This document shows positions 45,879-53,924 of a stretch of DNA of 64,000 nucleotides, piece after piece; the stretch's first letter is position 1; the number at the start of each line of letters is the position of its first letter. The DNA is from CAYSPG01 sp964432885. Lineage in GTDB: Bacteria; Bacteroidota; Bacteroidia; AKYH767-A; OLB10. The DNA lies in the NCBI GenBank assembly GCA_964432885.1, contig CAYSPG010000020.1, positions 1 through 64,000 on the forward strand, given 5' to 3'. The position numbers were made by a program, and so were the translations under genes. The notes under the pieces were generated by a model. It did not search any database. It saw nothing but the letters and a program-made list of their open reading frames with translations, and was not told the origin of the DNA.

Positions 45879-45992
45879 ACAATGACAACTTTAATTGGAG
45901 TCATAAAACGCGAAATAAAAATAAAATGCCGGTTATATAATTTTAAATTATAGGTACTATTACCCAATGCCCAATGTCTGATTGGCAATTGC

Positions 45993-46000
45993 TATTTTTG
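45993..46000 (+). promoter_or_regulatory. -7 element close to the paaG start
   Basis: TATTTTTG matches TAnnTTTG and ends 8 bases before the ATG at 46009, implying a leader of only a few bases. No clear -33 TTG is at the expected spacing. Confidence 0.4.
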
Positions 46001-46008
46001 CCATTACA

Positions 46009-46791
46009 ATGGAAAACAAATTTATTTTATTTACCAACCAAAACGCTGTTGCCACCATAAAATTAAACAGGCCCGATAAGTTTAACAGCTTTAACCGCCA
46101 AATGGCTTTAGAAATGCAAAATGCATTGGAGCAGTCATCAATTGACAAAAGTATTCGTGCAGTTTATATTACCGGAGAGGGCAAAGCTTTTTGTGCCGGA
46201 CAGGATTTATCCGAAGCCATTGATGCCAGCGGCCCTGGTATTAAAAAAATTGTTGACGAACATTATAATCCAATTATAAAACACATTCGTGAAATTGAAA
46301 AGCCTGTAATATGTGGTGTAAACGGAGTGGCGGCCGGAGCCGGAGCCAACATTGCATTGGCATGCGATATAGTTTTGGCTGCAACATCTGCAAGTTTTAT
46401 TCAGGCATTTAGCAAAATTGGTTTGATACCGGATAGCGGAGGCACTTTTTTTCTCCCACGATTAATTGGCTGGCAGCGCGCAGGGGCATTAATGATTACA
46501 GGAGATAAAATTATGGCTGACGAAGCATTAAAAATGGGTATGATTTATAAAGTTTTTGAAGATGCCGATTTGCAAGCAAAGGCTGCTGAGTTTACCACTA
46601 TGCTATCACAAATGCCTACCAAAGGCATTGGGTTAACCAAGCGGTTGCTAAACTCATCTCATACCAATAACCTTAATGAACAACTACAGGCCGAATTGCT
46701 TCAACAGGTTAGCGCAGCTAACAGTTACGACTATAACGAAGGAGTAAATGCATTTTTAGAAAAACGTAAACCTGTTTTTAAAGGAGAGTAA
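46009..46791 (+). CDS. paaG: PaaG-type enoyl-CoA isomerase
   Basis: A 260-residue crotonase-fold enzyme from the ATG at 46009; an upstream TTG is unlikely. PaaG isomerises ring-1,2-epoxyphenylacetyl-CoA to oxepin-CoA and later shifts a double bond in aerobic phenylacetate degradation. The oxyanion-hole segments are KAFCAGQDLSE (about 59-69) and GVAAGAGANIALACD (about 106-120). The catalytic residue is D142 in GLIPDSGGTFFLPR, the Asp typical of PaaG, where enoyl-CoA hydratases have Glu. Its stop overlaps the paaH start by one base (TAATG), so the two are translationally coupled. Confidence 0.9.
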   Translation: MENKFILFTNQNAVATIKLNRPDKFNSFNRQMALEMQNALEQSSIDKSIRAVYITGEGKAFCAGQDLSEAIDASGPGIKKIVDEHYNPIIKHIREIEKPVICGVNGVAAGAGANIALACDIVLAATSASFIQAFSKIGLIPDSGGTFFLPRLIGWQRAGALMITGDKIMADEALKMGMIYKVFEDADLQAKAAEFTTMLSQMPTKGIGLTKRLLNSSHTNNLNEQLQAELLQQVSAANSYDYNEGVNAFLEKRKPVFKGE

Positions 46792-47963
46792 TGGAAATAA
46801 ATAACGCATTAATAGTTGGGGTTGCCGGTGCAGGCGCAATGGGTGCAGGCATTGCACAGGTGGCAGCTACCGCTGGACATAAGGTTATAGTTTACGACTC
46901 GTTTGACAATGCACTTGAAAAAGCCGCTGCTAAACTAAAAGCAGATTTAAAAAAACTTGAAGAAAAAGGGAAACTCACTTTTGAAAAATCTACCCTTATC
47001 TTATCCCGCATAACATTTACCAACACGCTATCAGATTTTAAAAACTGTAATGTTTTTATTGAAGCAGTTATTGAAGACCTTTTGGTAAAACAAAAATTAT
47101 TTACCCAGGTTGAAGAAATTGTTTCGCAAAATTGTGTGCTTGCAACCAATACATCTTCATTGCCTGTAATTGCCATTGGTTCCAATTGTAAAAAACAAGA
47201 CAGGATTATTGGATTGCATTTTTTTAATCCGCCAACCTTAATGCAGCTAGTTGAAATTATTCCAACCTTTAATACAGTTCCATCGCTTGTTGAGGAAATG
47301 AAAACCCTAATGCGGCAGTGGGAAAAAATTGCAGTAGTTGCAAAAGATACACCGGGTTTTATTGTAAATCGCATAGCCCGCCCGTACTATGGCGAAGCTA
47401 TAAGAATTTACGAAGAAGGAATTGCAGATTTTTCAACCATTGATAGTGCCATGAAAACCATAGGAGGCTTTCGCATGGGGCCCTTTGAGTTAATGGATTT
47501 TATTGGAAACGATGTAAATTACTTGGTTACTAAAACAGTTTTTGAACAAATGTTTTATGACCCACGGTATAAACCATCCATTACCCAACGCAGACTTTTT
47601 GAAGGAAAACTGTTTGGCAGAAAAAGCGGTAAAGGATATTACCAGTATCAAAATGCCGAGATTAAAGACTTACCAAAACCCTCATCGGAAAAAGCAAACG
47701 AAATTTTTGAACGAATAATTTGTATGCTTATAAACGAAGCTGCAGAGGCACTTTATTTAAATATTGCATCAGCCAATGATATTGAACTTGCCATGACCAA
47801 GGGTGTAAATTATCCCAAAGGCTTACTGCATTGGGCTGACGAAATTGGAATTGACAAAGTGCTGACCAAACTAACAGCACTCCAACAATGGTATGGTGAG
47901 GACCGATACAGGCCAAGTCCTTTGTTAAAGGAAATGAGTCAGAAGGTAAACAATTTTTTTTGA
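46791..47963 (+). CDS. paaH: 3-hydroxyacyl-CoA dehydrogenase (PaaH-type)
   Basis: A 390-residue NAD-dependent enzyme oxidising a 3-hydroxyacyl-CoA, here most likely 3-hydroxyadipyl-CoA. The Rossmann motif is GVAGAGAMGAGIAQVA (about 9-24). The active-site region LHFFNPPTLMQLVEIIP contains the conserved His; NTSSLPVIAI precedes it. Two C-terminal 3HCDH domains follow (TPGFIVNRIARPYYGEAIRI; INEAAEALYLNIASANDIELAM). It is shorter than E. coli PaaH (475). It shares a base with the paaG stop. Confidence 0.88.
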   Translation: MEINNALIVGVAGAGAMGAGIAQVAATAGHKVIVYDSFDNALEKAAAKLKADLKKLEEKGKLTFEKSTLILSRITFTNTLSDFKNCNVFIEAVIEDLLVKQKLFTQVEEIVSQNCVLATNTSSLPVIAIGSNCKKQDRIIGLHFFNPPTLMQLVEIIPTFNTVPSLVEEMKTLMRQWEKIAVVAKDTPGFIVNRIARPYYGEAIRIYEEGIADFSTIDSAMKTIGGFRMGPFELMDFIGNDVNYLVTKTVFEQMFYDPRYKPSITQRRLFEGKLFGRKSGKGYYQYQNAEIKDLPKPSSEKANEIFERIICMLINEAAEALYLNIASANDIELAMTKGVNYPKGLLHWADEIGIDKVLTKLTALQQWYGEDRYRPSPLLKEMSQKVNNFF

Positions 47964-48000
47964 GAACTTAATTTTTATTAATTGGTTTGGCAATTTTAGC

Positions 48001-48030
48001 TTGACAGGGCTTTAATTGTTTGTAATATTG
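48001..48030 (+). promoter_or_regulatory. Probable promoter of the PLP acyltransferase gene
   Basis: TTG at 48001-48003 and TAATATTG at 48023-48030 have the standard 19-base spacing; the -7 element has one mismatch to TAnnTTTG. An AGCGAGG purine stretch lies about 10 bases before the ATG at 48058. Confidence 0.5.
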
Positions 48031-48057
48031 CACACTGAAAAGCGAGGAAATTTTTTG

Positions 48058-49335
48058 ATGGAAAAACAAGAACCCAAAAGTAAACACAGATTAAACATTG
48101 AAACGGTTACCAATGTTGTAAAGGTGGCAACCGGGTTAAATATTGTTCATCGTACTGATACAAGCGCTGAATTTGACAGCCGGTATGTAGAAATTGATGG
48201 AAAAAAACTTTTGTTTTTTGGCTCGTGTGGATATTTGGCTCTTGAAAAACATCCTGCATTAATTGCAGCAGCACAAGATGCACTGCTTACTCACGGCACA
48301 CAGTTTTCATCCTCACGTGCATATGTTTCTTCAAAATATTATGATGAGGCTGAAAGCTTGCTTTCGCAGATGTTTGAAAACCGCAAAGTGATTTTATTTC
48401 AATCGTTAACACTTGGACACATTTCTGCATTGCCACTGTTGATTGATGATAACGATGCAATTGTTGTTGATGAGCGTGCACATGACAGCATACAATCTGC
48501 CGTGCAAATGCTAAAATTACGGCAGGTTAAAACCGAAGTAATAAGGCATAACAACATGAGTGTGCTTGAAGACAGAATTAAAATACTTGGCAACCGGTAT
48601 AAAAAAATATGGTATCTGGCCGATGGAATGTACTCAATGCATGGTGATTTTGCACCTGTAAAAAGGCTGTATGAACTTGCCGATAAGTACGAGCGATTTT
48701 ACATCTACATGGATGACATACATGGCATGAGTTGGACAGGAAAAAACGGAACAGGAATTACCTTAGATATTATGCCCTACTTACACAAAAAACTTTTTTT
48801 GTGTACCGGGTTAACCAAAGCATTTGGTACCATGGGAGGAGTTCATATTTTTCCGGACGAAGAATCGTACACGCTTGTTAAAAGTTGTGGTAAAGGATTT
48901 ATTTTTTCAATTCAAATGCCGCCTTATGCCATTGCATCTACAATTGCTTCGTGCAAAATACATTTGAGCAATGAAATTTATCCCATGCAGGATCAATTAA
49001 AAATAAAGATTGACCACTTTAGCAAACGCTGCGATGAACTAGGCTTGCTTGTAATGCACAAAGAGCGCTCTCCTGTTTTTTTTATTGGAGTAGGTAAAGC
49101 CGAAGTGGGTTACGATATGGTTACAAGAATGAAAAAAGGGGGTTACTTTTTTAACCTTTCGGTTTTTCCGGCTGTGCCTTACTCAAAAACAGGTTTACGA
49201 GTAACAGTTAACAGCAAACTTACAATAGAAGATATTGACGCAATGCTTTTTATGCTTGCCGAAAACCTACCACATTCACTTAAAGAAAATAAATCAAGCA
49301 TTGAACAGGTAAAAGAGGCTTTTGATATTGAATAG
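48058..49335 (+). CDS. Alpha-oxoamine synthase family PLP enzyme
   Basis: A 425-residue PLP enzyme of the BioF/KBL/serine palmitoyltransferase family, which condense an amino acid with an acyl-CoA and release CO2. I chose the ATG at 48058; an upstream TTG is doubtful. The PLP lysine is K254 (TGLTKAFGTMGG), the pyridine-binding Asp is D219 with H222 (MDDIHG, in place of DEAH), and the stacking His is in VVDERAHDSI. The N-terminus has LFFGSCGYLALEKHP. Candidate products are sphinganine- or capnine-type lipid precursors, since Bacteroidota make sphingolipids and sulfonolipids, but biotin-type or pigment-type use cannot be excluded. It interrupts the paa genes. Confidence 0.85.
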   Translation: MEKQEPKSKHRLNIETVTNVVKVATGLNIVHRTDTSAEFDSRYVEIDGKKLLFFGSCGYLALEKHPALIAAAQDALLTHGTQFSSSRAYVSSKYYDEAESLLSQMFENRKVILFQSLTLGHISALPLLIDDNDAIVVDERAHDSIQSAVQMLKLRQVKTEVIRHNNMSVLEDRIKILGNRYKKIWYLADGMYSMHGDFAPVKRLYELADKYERFYIYMDDIHGMSWTGKNGTGITLDIMPYLHKKLFLCTGLTKAFGTMGGVHIFPDEESYTLVKSCGKGFIFSIQMPPYAIASTIASCKIHLSNEIYPMQDQLKIKIDHFSKRCDELGLLVMHKERSPVFFIGVGKAEVGYDMVTRMKKGGYFFNLSVFPAVPYSKTGLRVTVNSKLTIEDIDAMLFMLAENLPHSLKENKSSIEQVKEAFDIE

Positions 49336-49776
49336 TTAAACCATAAGGTTTACTTTCCAAAACTCGCCTAATGTTTTAAAAAGGTGTTCAAATTGCTCAA
49401 CAGAAATAGGCTTTAAAAGATAGCCGGCTACATTAAATCCAAATGCTGTGCGCCTGTCATGATCATCATCTGATGTGGTAAGAACAAAAACACTTATGGG
49501 TTTAAATTCAGGGTCGGCACGTAATGCAGCCAAAAACTCATGGCCGGTCATCCGGGGCATATTTAAGTCAAGCAAAATAATGTTTGGACGTGGAATTTTT
49601 TCATACCCGTTATCACCGCGCAGCATATTAAATGCTTCCTCACCATCTTTAGCATGGTGCAGTACCACATAATCTAAATTGCGCTTAATAATACGCTCTA
49701 TTACCATGGTGTCTACCTTGTCGTCTTCAAGGTGCAAAACCATCAAACTTTTTTCTTCGGTGAATGGATTATTCAT
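49336..49776 (-). CDS. Single-domain response regulator (Rcp1-like)
   Basis: A 146-residue receiver without output domain. The acidic pair is in VLHLEDDKVD, the phosphoacceptor is D70 (IILLDLNMPRMTG), and the conserved Thr-Thr and Lys are in VFVLTTSDDDHDR and GYLLKPISVEQF. It matches the Rcp1-type regulators that partner PAS- or phytochrome-linked kinases. It is divergent from a PAS histidine kinase 113 bp away, the likely partner. Its stop abuts the preceding gene's stop. Confidence 0.92.
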   Translation of the reverse strand: MNNPFTEEKSLMVLHLEDDKVDTMVIERIIKRNLDYVVLHHAKDGEEAFNMLRGDNGYEKIPRPNIILLDLNMPRMTGHEFLAALRADPEFKPISVFVLTTSDDDHDRRTAFGFNVAGYLLKPISVEQFEHLFKTLGEFWKVNLMV

Positions 49777-49889
49777 GTAAATTTGTTAGGGTAATTAGAA
49801 ACTTTTGTGTCAAAAATAAAACAAAATTGTTAGGTCAGCGTATAAATTTTCAAATCTTAACAAGCACAGGCAAAAAATACTGTTGAGTA

Positions 49890-51671
49890 ATGAAAAAAAA
49901 TCCCACTATAAAATGGTTGCTTAAAAAGCTGCTTTTAATAGACATATACCGGGCTATACCCGAAGACGATATTATTTCAAAACAGCGATTTAATCTGTTT
50001 AGAATTTTTGCGCTTACTGTTGTTTTAGCCATAAGTGCCATCACTTATCAGGTAGCATTTGTTTTTGAAGTAAAACCGGTTTTTTCGCTTGTAATGTTGG
50101 TATTGCTTGCTGTAATTATAATCAATTACCTTGCGCTTAACTGGCATAAAAACCGCAGGCTTGCCGTAATAATAGGAGTACTTTCATGCTTTGCAGCTTT
50201 GCATTACATCACATATTTTGCGGGTGGTATTCGCAACTCGGGTATGTTTTACCTGGCAGCTCTTATGCTGGTTACCTTTATGATGCTTGGCAGCCGCGAA
50301 GGAAAATGGTTTACACTTTTATGCATTTCTCACGTTATTTATTTTTATTTTATTACCGAAAACACAAGTTGGGTTAATTACGATTTTATAGGATATAACA
50401 ATACTGCCATTAATCAGGATTATTTGATTACAGGGCTTATCAGTTTGTTTTTGGTGGCAAGTCTTATCAATAATTTAGAGAGCAATAAGAACATTGTTAT
50501 AAAAAGCATTACCGAATCAAGAAATAAACTTGCCATTGTAAACAAAGAGTTGCGCAAACTTTCGTTGGTTGCAAGCAAAACGGATAATGCTGTTGCCATC
50601 ACCGATCAGTTTGGTATTACCGAATGGGTAAATGATGGATTTAGCAGATTAACAGGATACAGATACGATGAGGTTATTGGAAAAAACATGCTTGAGTTTT
50701 TAAATGGATCTTTAACCGATAAGGATACAATAAGCAAAGTAAAACAGGATTTAAGAGACAGCCGTATTTGCAGTGTTGAGTTATTAAAATACCGCAAAGA
50801 CGGAAGTACCACATGGATTCATGACAACATTACTCCAATTATTGATGAGGATGGAAAACTATCGAAGTACATTTTTATAATGAGCGATATTAACGAGCGT
50901 AAACGTGATGAGTTTAAACTTGCCGAATACCTGCGTAACCTTGAAAAAACAAATATTGAACTTGATAAATTTGCATACGTTGTATCGCATGACTTAAAAG
51001 CTCCGCTTCGCGCGATTGGTAACTTAACCGATTGGATACTGGAAGACTCAGGGGATAGCTTATCGGGTCAGTCAAAAGAAAATTTTAATATTATACTGGG
51101 CCGCGTGCGAAGAATGGAGGCGCTTATCAATGGCATTCTTGATTACTCAAAGGCTTCAAAAAGCAAAAGCATAGAAGAGGTTTTTAGTTTTAAAGAATTA
51201 ATTTCTGAAACCATTGAACTTTTGGCTCCGCCTCAAAACACATCCATTGTATTAAGCGACAGCTTTCCTACATATTTTGGCGATAAAGTAAAATTTCAAC
51301 AAGTTTTTCTTAACCTTATTTCAAATTCAATTAAGCATAACAACAAACTGAATATAGAGGTAAAAGTGCTTTGCTTTGAAATGGATAAATTTTGGAAATT
51401 TTCGGTATCGGATAACGGGCCTGGTATTGATCCAAAATTTCACGACAAAATATTTATGATTTTTCAAACCCTTAAAGCACGCGATGATTTTGAAGCAACC
51501 GGTGTTGGCCTTGCAATAGTTAAAAAACTTGTTGAAGAAGCAGGCGGAAAAATTTGGCTTGACTCAACAATAAACACCAGCACCACTTTTAATTTTACTA
51601 TACCTAAGCAAACGATTGAACAGGGTCTTTTTATGAATACCCCTGAAGGCATGCAAAAGCAGAAGGTGTAA
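49890..51671 (+). CDS. Membrane PAS sensor histidine kinase
   Basis: A 593-residue kinase. About six transmembrane helices occupy residues 30-205 (FALTVVLAISAITYQVAFVF, LVMLVLLAVIIINYLAL, LITGLISLFLVASLI). A PAS domain with PAC follows at about 225-340 (AVAITDQFGITEWVNDGFSRLTGY, IFIMSDINERKRDE). HisKA has H367 (FAYVVSHDLKAPLRAIG); the ATPase domain has NLISNSIKHN, SDNGPGIDP and GVGLAIVKKLVEEAGG. The bundle resembles 7TM-type or MASE-type sensors. Its likely partner is the divergent receiver protein at 49336-49776. Confidence 0.92.
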   Translation: MKKNPTIKWLLKKLLLIDIYRAIPEDDIISKQRFNLFRIFALTVVLAISAITYQVAFVFEVKPVFSLVMLVLLAVIIINYLALNWHKNRRLAVIIGVLSCFAALHYITYFAGGIRNSGMFYLAALMLVTFMMLGSREGKWFTLLCISHVIYFYFITENTSWVNYDFIGYNNTAINQDYLITGLISLFLVASLINNLESNKNIVIKSITESRNKLAIVNKELRKLSLVASKTDNAVAITDQFGITEWVNDGFSRLTGYRYDEVIGKNMLEFLNGSLTDKDTISKVKQDLRDSRICSVELLKYRKDGSTTWIHDNITPIIDEDGKLSKYIFIMSDINERKRDEFKLAEYLRNLEKTNIELDKFAYVVSHDLKAPLRAIGNLTDWILEDSGDSLSGQSKENFNIILGRVRRMEALINGILDYSKASKSKSIEEVFSFKELISETIELLAPPQNTSIVLSDSFPTYFGDKVKFQQVFLNLISNSIKHNNKLNIEVKVLCFEMDKFWKFSVSDNGPGIDPKFHDKIFMIFQTLKARDDFEATGVGLAIVKKLVEEAGGKIWLDSTINTSTTFNFTIPKQTIEQGLFMNTPEGMQKQKV

Positions 51672-51703
51672 GATTTTACGGATTATTGGCAAAACAACAA
51701 TGG

Positions 51704-51728
51704 TTTTAACACGTAAAATGTGTTAAAA
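51704..51728. promoter_or_regulatory. Perfect inverted repeat TTTTAACAC-N7-GTGTTAAAA
   Basis: Nine-base perfect arms around GTAAAAT lie 10 bases before the ATG of the following gene and 32 bases after the kinase stop. It lacks a GC-rich stem or T-tract, so an operator is likelier than a terminator. The half-site GTGTTAA is reminiscent of the GTGTAA arms near 17.6 kb. Confidence 0.45.
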
Positions 51729-51738
51729 TATTATTGTA

Positions 51739-52083
51739 ATGAAGAGCAAAAACACAGACCGTAAAAAAGCGCTTGCCGAATTTGACTTTGACCAATACCT
51801 GAAACTTAAAAAAAATGAGCGACTAAAACTGCTTCAGCGTATGGTAGAAAACCTTGATGCTGATACAAGGAAAAGATTTTTTGCTGGCTTGCTGCCTTAT
51901 GTGCTACAAGATGATGATTTAACAAAAGAAGCTTTTAAATACAACACCGGTAAACAAAATGTAAAAAAGCCTTACGTGGTTGAACTTACCGCAAAAGAAA
52001 AAGAAATGATTGGGCAGATAGCTGACTATTTTCACGAGCTTCAACATATAGTTGACCTTGACGATTTGTTACAAAATCCATAA
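51739..52083 (+). CDS. Hypothetical helical protein
   Basis: A 114-residue cytoplasmic protein without signal or membrane segments, rich in Lys, Asp and Leu and probably all-helical (LKKNERLKLLQRMVENL, TAKEKEMIGQIADYFHELQHI). I do not recognise a family. It follows a membrane kinase gene and has an inverted repeat right before its start and a strong terminator after its stop, so it may be expressed from its own promoter. Confidence 0.7.
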   Translation: MKSKNTDRKKALAEFDFDQYLKLKKNERLKLLQRMVENLDADTRKRFFAGLLPYVLQDDDLTKEAFKYNTGKQNVKKPYVVELTAKEKEMIGQIADYFHELQHIVDLDDLLQNP

Positions 52084-52105
52084 AATTTGCAGCCCATAGT
52101 TTAAG

Positions 52106-52134
52106 TCCTGCTTAGCAATGAGCAGGATTTTTTT
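52106..52134 (+). terminator. Intrinsic terminator before paaI
   Basis: Stem TCCTGCT / AGCAGGA with an 8-base loop is followed by TTTTTTTTT. It isolates the upstream genes from paaI, which therefore needs its own promoter. Confidence 0.88.
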
Positions 52135-52179
52135 TGTGTCAGATTGCAGGCCGTTCGTTTCCATCATCACATATTTAAA

Positions 52180-52187
52180 TAAATTTG
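52180..52187 (+). promoter_or_regulatory. -7 element implying a leaderless paaI transcript
   Basis: TAAATTTG lies 5 bases before the ATG at 52193, just after a terminator. The spacing equals that seen before the response regulator at 17661. No good -33 TTG is visible. Confidence 0.45.
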
Positions 52188-52192
52188 CCAGC

Positions 52193-52621
52193 ATGAATGC
52201 AGACCAATTAGCAAAAAAAGTTGTTGACCAAATGTTCGAAAACGATTTGTTTAGCCAGTGGCTGGGCATTGAACGTGTGGTGGTTGCACAGGGAAAAAGT
52301 GTTTTAAAAATGACTGTGCGAAACGAAATGATAAATGGTTTTGGTATTGTACATGGCGGCATAGCATTTTCATTGGCTGACAGCGCTCTTGCTTTTGCAA
52401 GCAATGCTTATGGAAGATTGAGTGTGGCATTGGAATGTTCCATCTCTTATCCTGTTGCTGTAAAAGTGGGTGATGTGCTTACAGCATCAGCCGAAGAAAT
52501 TTCATTAACCAATAAAACCGGTGTGTATTTAATTACGGTTACCAATCAAAAAAATCAAAAGGTTGCTTTTTTTAAAGGAACTGTTTTTAGAACTTCAAAA
52601 GAATATTTTCCGGAAAAATAA
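52193..52621 (+). CDS. paaI: Hydroxyphenylacetyl-CoA thioesterase PaaI
   Basis: A 142-residue hotdog-fold acyl-CoA thioesterase. The ATG at 52193 fits the usual PaaI length; longer versions of the frame run through the upstream terminator. The active-site block is NGFGIVHGGIAFSLADSALAFA with catalytic D63, matching E. coli PaaI. It is thought to rescue CoA from dead-end hydroxylated phenylacetyl-CoA intermediates. The thiolase gene follows after 2 bases. Confidence 0.9.
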   Translation: MNADQLAKKVVDQMFENDLFSQWLGIERVVVAQGKSVLKMTVRNEMINGFGIVHGGIAFSLADSALAFASNAYGRLSVALECSISYPVAVKVGDVLTASAEEISLTNKTGVYLITVTNQKNQKVAFFKGTVFRTSKEYFPEK

Positions 52622-52623
52622 TT

Positions 52624-53829
52624 ATGAAAGATGCTTATATAGTTGATGCAATAAGAACTCCGGTAGGAAATTACGGTGGCTCTCTTTCTTTGGTGCGTGC
52701 TGATGATTTGGCTGCGCTTGTAATTAAAGAACTTGTTGCACGAAACAAATCAATTGATGTAAACGAAATTGGTGATGTGATTTTTGGATGTGCTAATCAG
52801 GCTGGTGAAGACAACAGAAATGTTGCTCGCATGTCACTACTGCTTGCAGGATTGCCTGTTACAATTCCCGGTGAAACGGTAAATCGTTTGTGCGCATCAG
52901 GAATGTCGGCAGTAATAAATGCTGCGCGAATGATTCAAACCGATAATGCAGAATTGATGATTGCAGGTGGTGTGGAGAGCATGTCGCGAGCGCCATACGT
53001 AATGTCAAAAGCAACAACGGCATTTGCGCGCGATGCACAAATTTTTGATACAAGCATTGGCTGGCGATTTGTAAATCCTAAAATGAAAGAAATGTATGGT
53101 GTGGATGCTATGGGCGAAACAGCAGAGAACCTTGCTGAGTTGCACAAAATAAATCGTAATGACCAGGATAAATTTTCAGTTGCATCACATCAAAAAGCAA
53201 CAGCATCAAAAAATGCAGGGCGATTTAAAAACGAAATTATTTCTGTTTCTATTCCACAAAAAAAGGGGGATGCAGTTATTGTAAGTGATGATGAATTTAT
53301 AAAACCAAATACATCCATCGAAATTTTATCAAAACTAAAACCGGCTTTCAGAAAAGACGGAACTGTAACAGCCGGAAATTCTTCGGGTGTAAACGATGGC
53401 GCATGCGCTGTTTTAATTGCTTCGGAAACTGCAATAAAAAAATATAATTTAAAACCATTGGCCCGCATTGTTTCATCAGGTGTTGCCGGAGTTGAGCCTC
53501 GCATTATGGGAATTGGGCCTGTGCCTGCATCAAACAAAGCACTGGCAAAAGCCGGACTAAAATTATCTGACATAAATATTATTGAACTTAACGAAGCATT
53601 TGCTGCGCAAAGTTTGGCATGTATCAGAAGTTTAGGTTTGGCTGATGACGATGCACGAATAAATCCAAACGGTGGAGCCATTGCATTGGGACACCCTCTT
53701 GGAATGTCGGGTGCACGATTGCTTCAAACAGCAACACTTCAATTGCAACAAACAAATTCTAAATACGCTTTGTGTACCATGTGCATTGGTGTGGGGCAAG
53801 GGTATGCGGTTATTCTTGAAAAAGTATAA
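52624..53829 (+). CDS. paaJ: 3-oxoadipyl-CoA thiolase (PaaJ/PcaF type)
   Basis: A 401-residue thiolase cleaving 3-oxoadipyl-CoA to succinyl-CoA and acetyl-CoA. The nucleophile is C90 (NRLCASGMSAV), with H357 (LGHPLGMSG) and C387 (CIGVGQG) completing the active site. GGVESMSRAPYVM is the segment typical of PaaJ/PcaF rather than of fatty-acid thiolases. It starts 2 bases after paaI, indicating coupling. Two hairpin repeats follow before paaY. Confidence 0.9.
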   Translation: MKDAYIVDAIRTPVGNYGGSLSLVRADDLAALVIKELVARNKSIDVNEIGDVIFGCANQAGEDNRNVARMSLLLAGLPVTIPGETVNRLCASGMSAVINAARMIQTDNAELMIAGGVESMSRAPYVMSKATTAFARDAQIFDTSIGWRFVNPKMKEMYGVDAMGETAENLAELHKINRNDQDKFSVASHQKATASKNAGRFKNEIISVSIPQKKGDAVIVSDDEFIKPNTSIEILSKLKPAFRKDGTVTAGNSSGVNDGACAVLIASETAIKKYNLKPLARIVSSGVAGVEPRIMGIGPVPASNKALAKAGLKLSDINIIELNEAFAAQSLACIRSLGLADDDARINPNGGAIALGHPLGMSGARLLQTATLQLQQTNSKYALCTMCIGVGQGYAVILEKV

Positions 53830-53830
53830 A

Positions 53831-53921
53831 GCCCCACCAACCTCCCCAAAGGGGAGGCTCAACAAAACAAAAAATAAAACAAAATATAGAAAGCCCCTCC
53901 TTTGGAGGGGTTGGGGAGGCC
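53831..53921. repeat. Facing pair of GC-rich hairpin repeats
   Basis: Copy A (53831-53857) contains CCTCCCC-AAA-GGGGAGG; copy B (53893-53921) contains CCCCTCC-TTT-GGAGGGG followed by TTGGGGAGGC. B is approximately the reverse complement of A, so the pair can form a larger stem-loop around an A-rich spacer. They fill the gap between paaJ and paaY and belong with the copies at 17375-17410 and 19643-19672. Confidence 0.8.
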
Positions 53922-53924
53922 TAA

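Noticed and set aside
52118..52192. Longer N-terminus for PaaI
   Set aside because: The extension would be encoded by the intrinsic terminator of the upstream gene; the ATG at 52193 gives the family's normal length.
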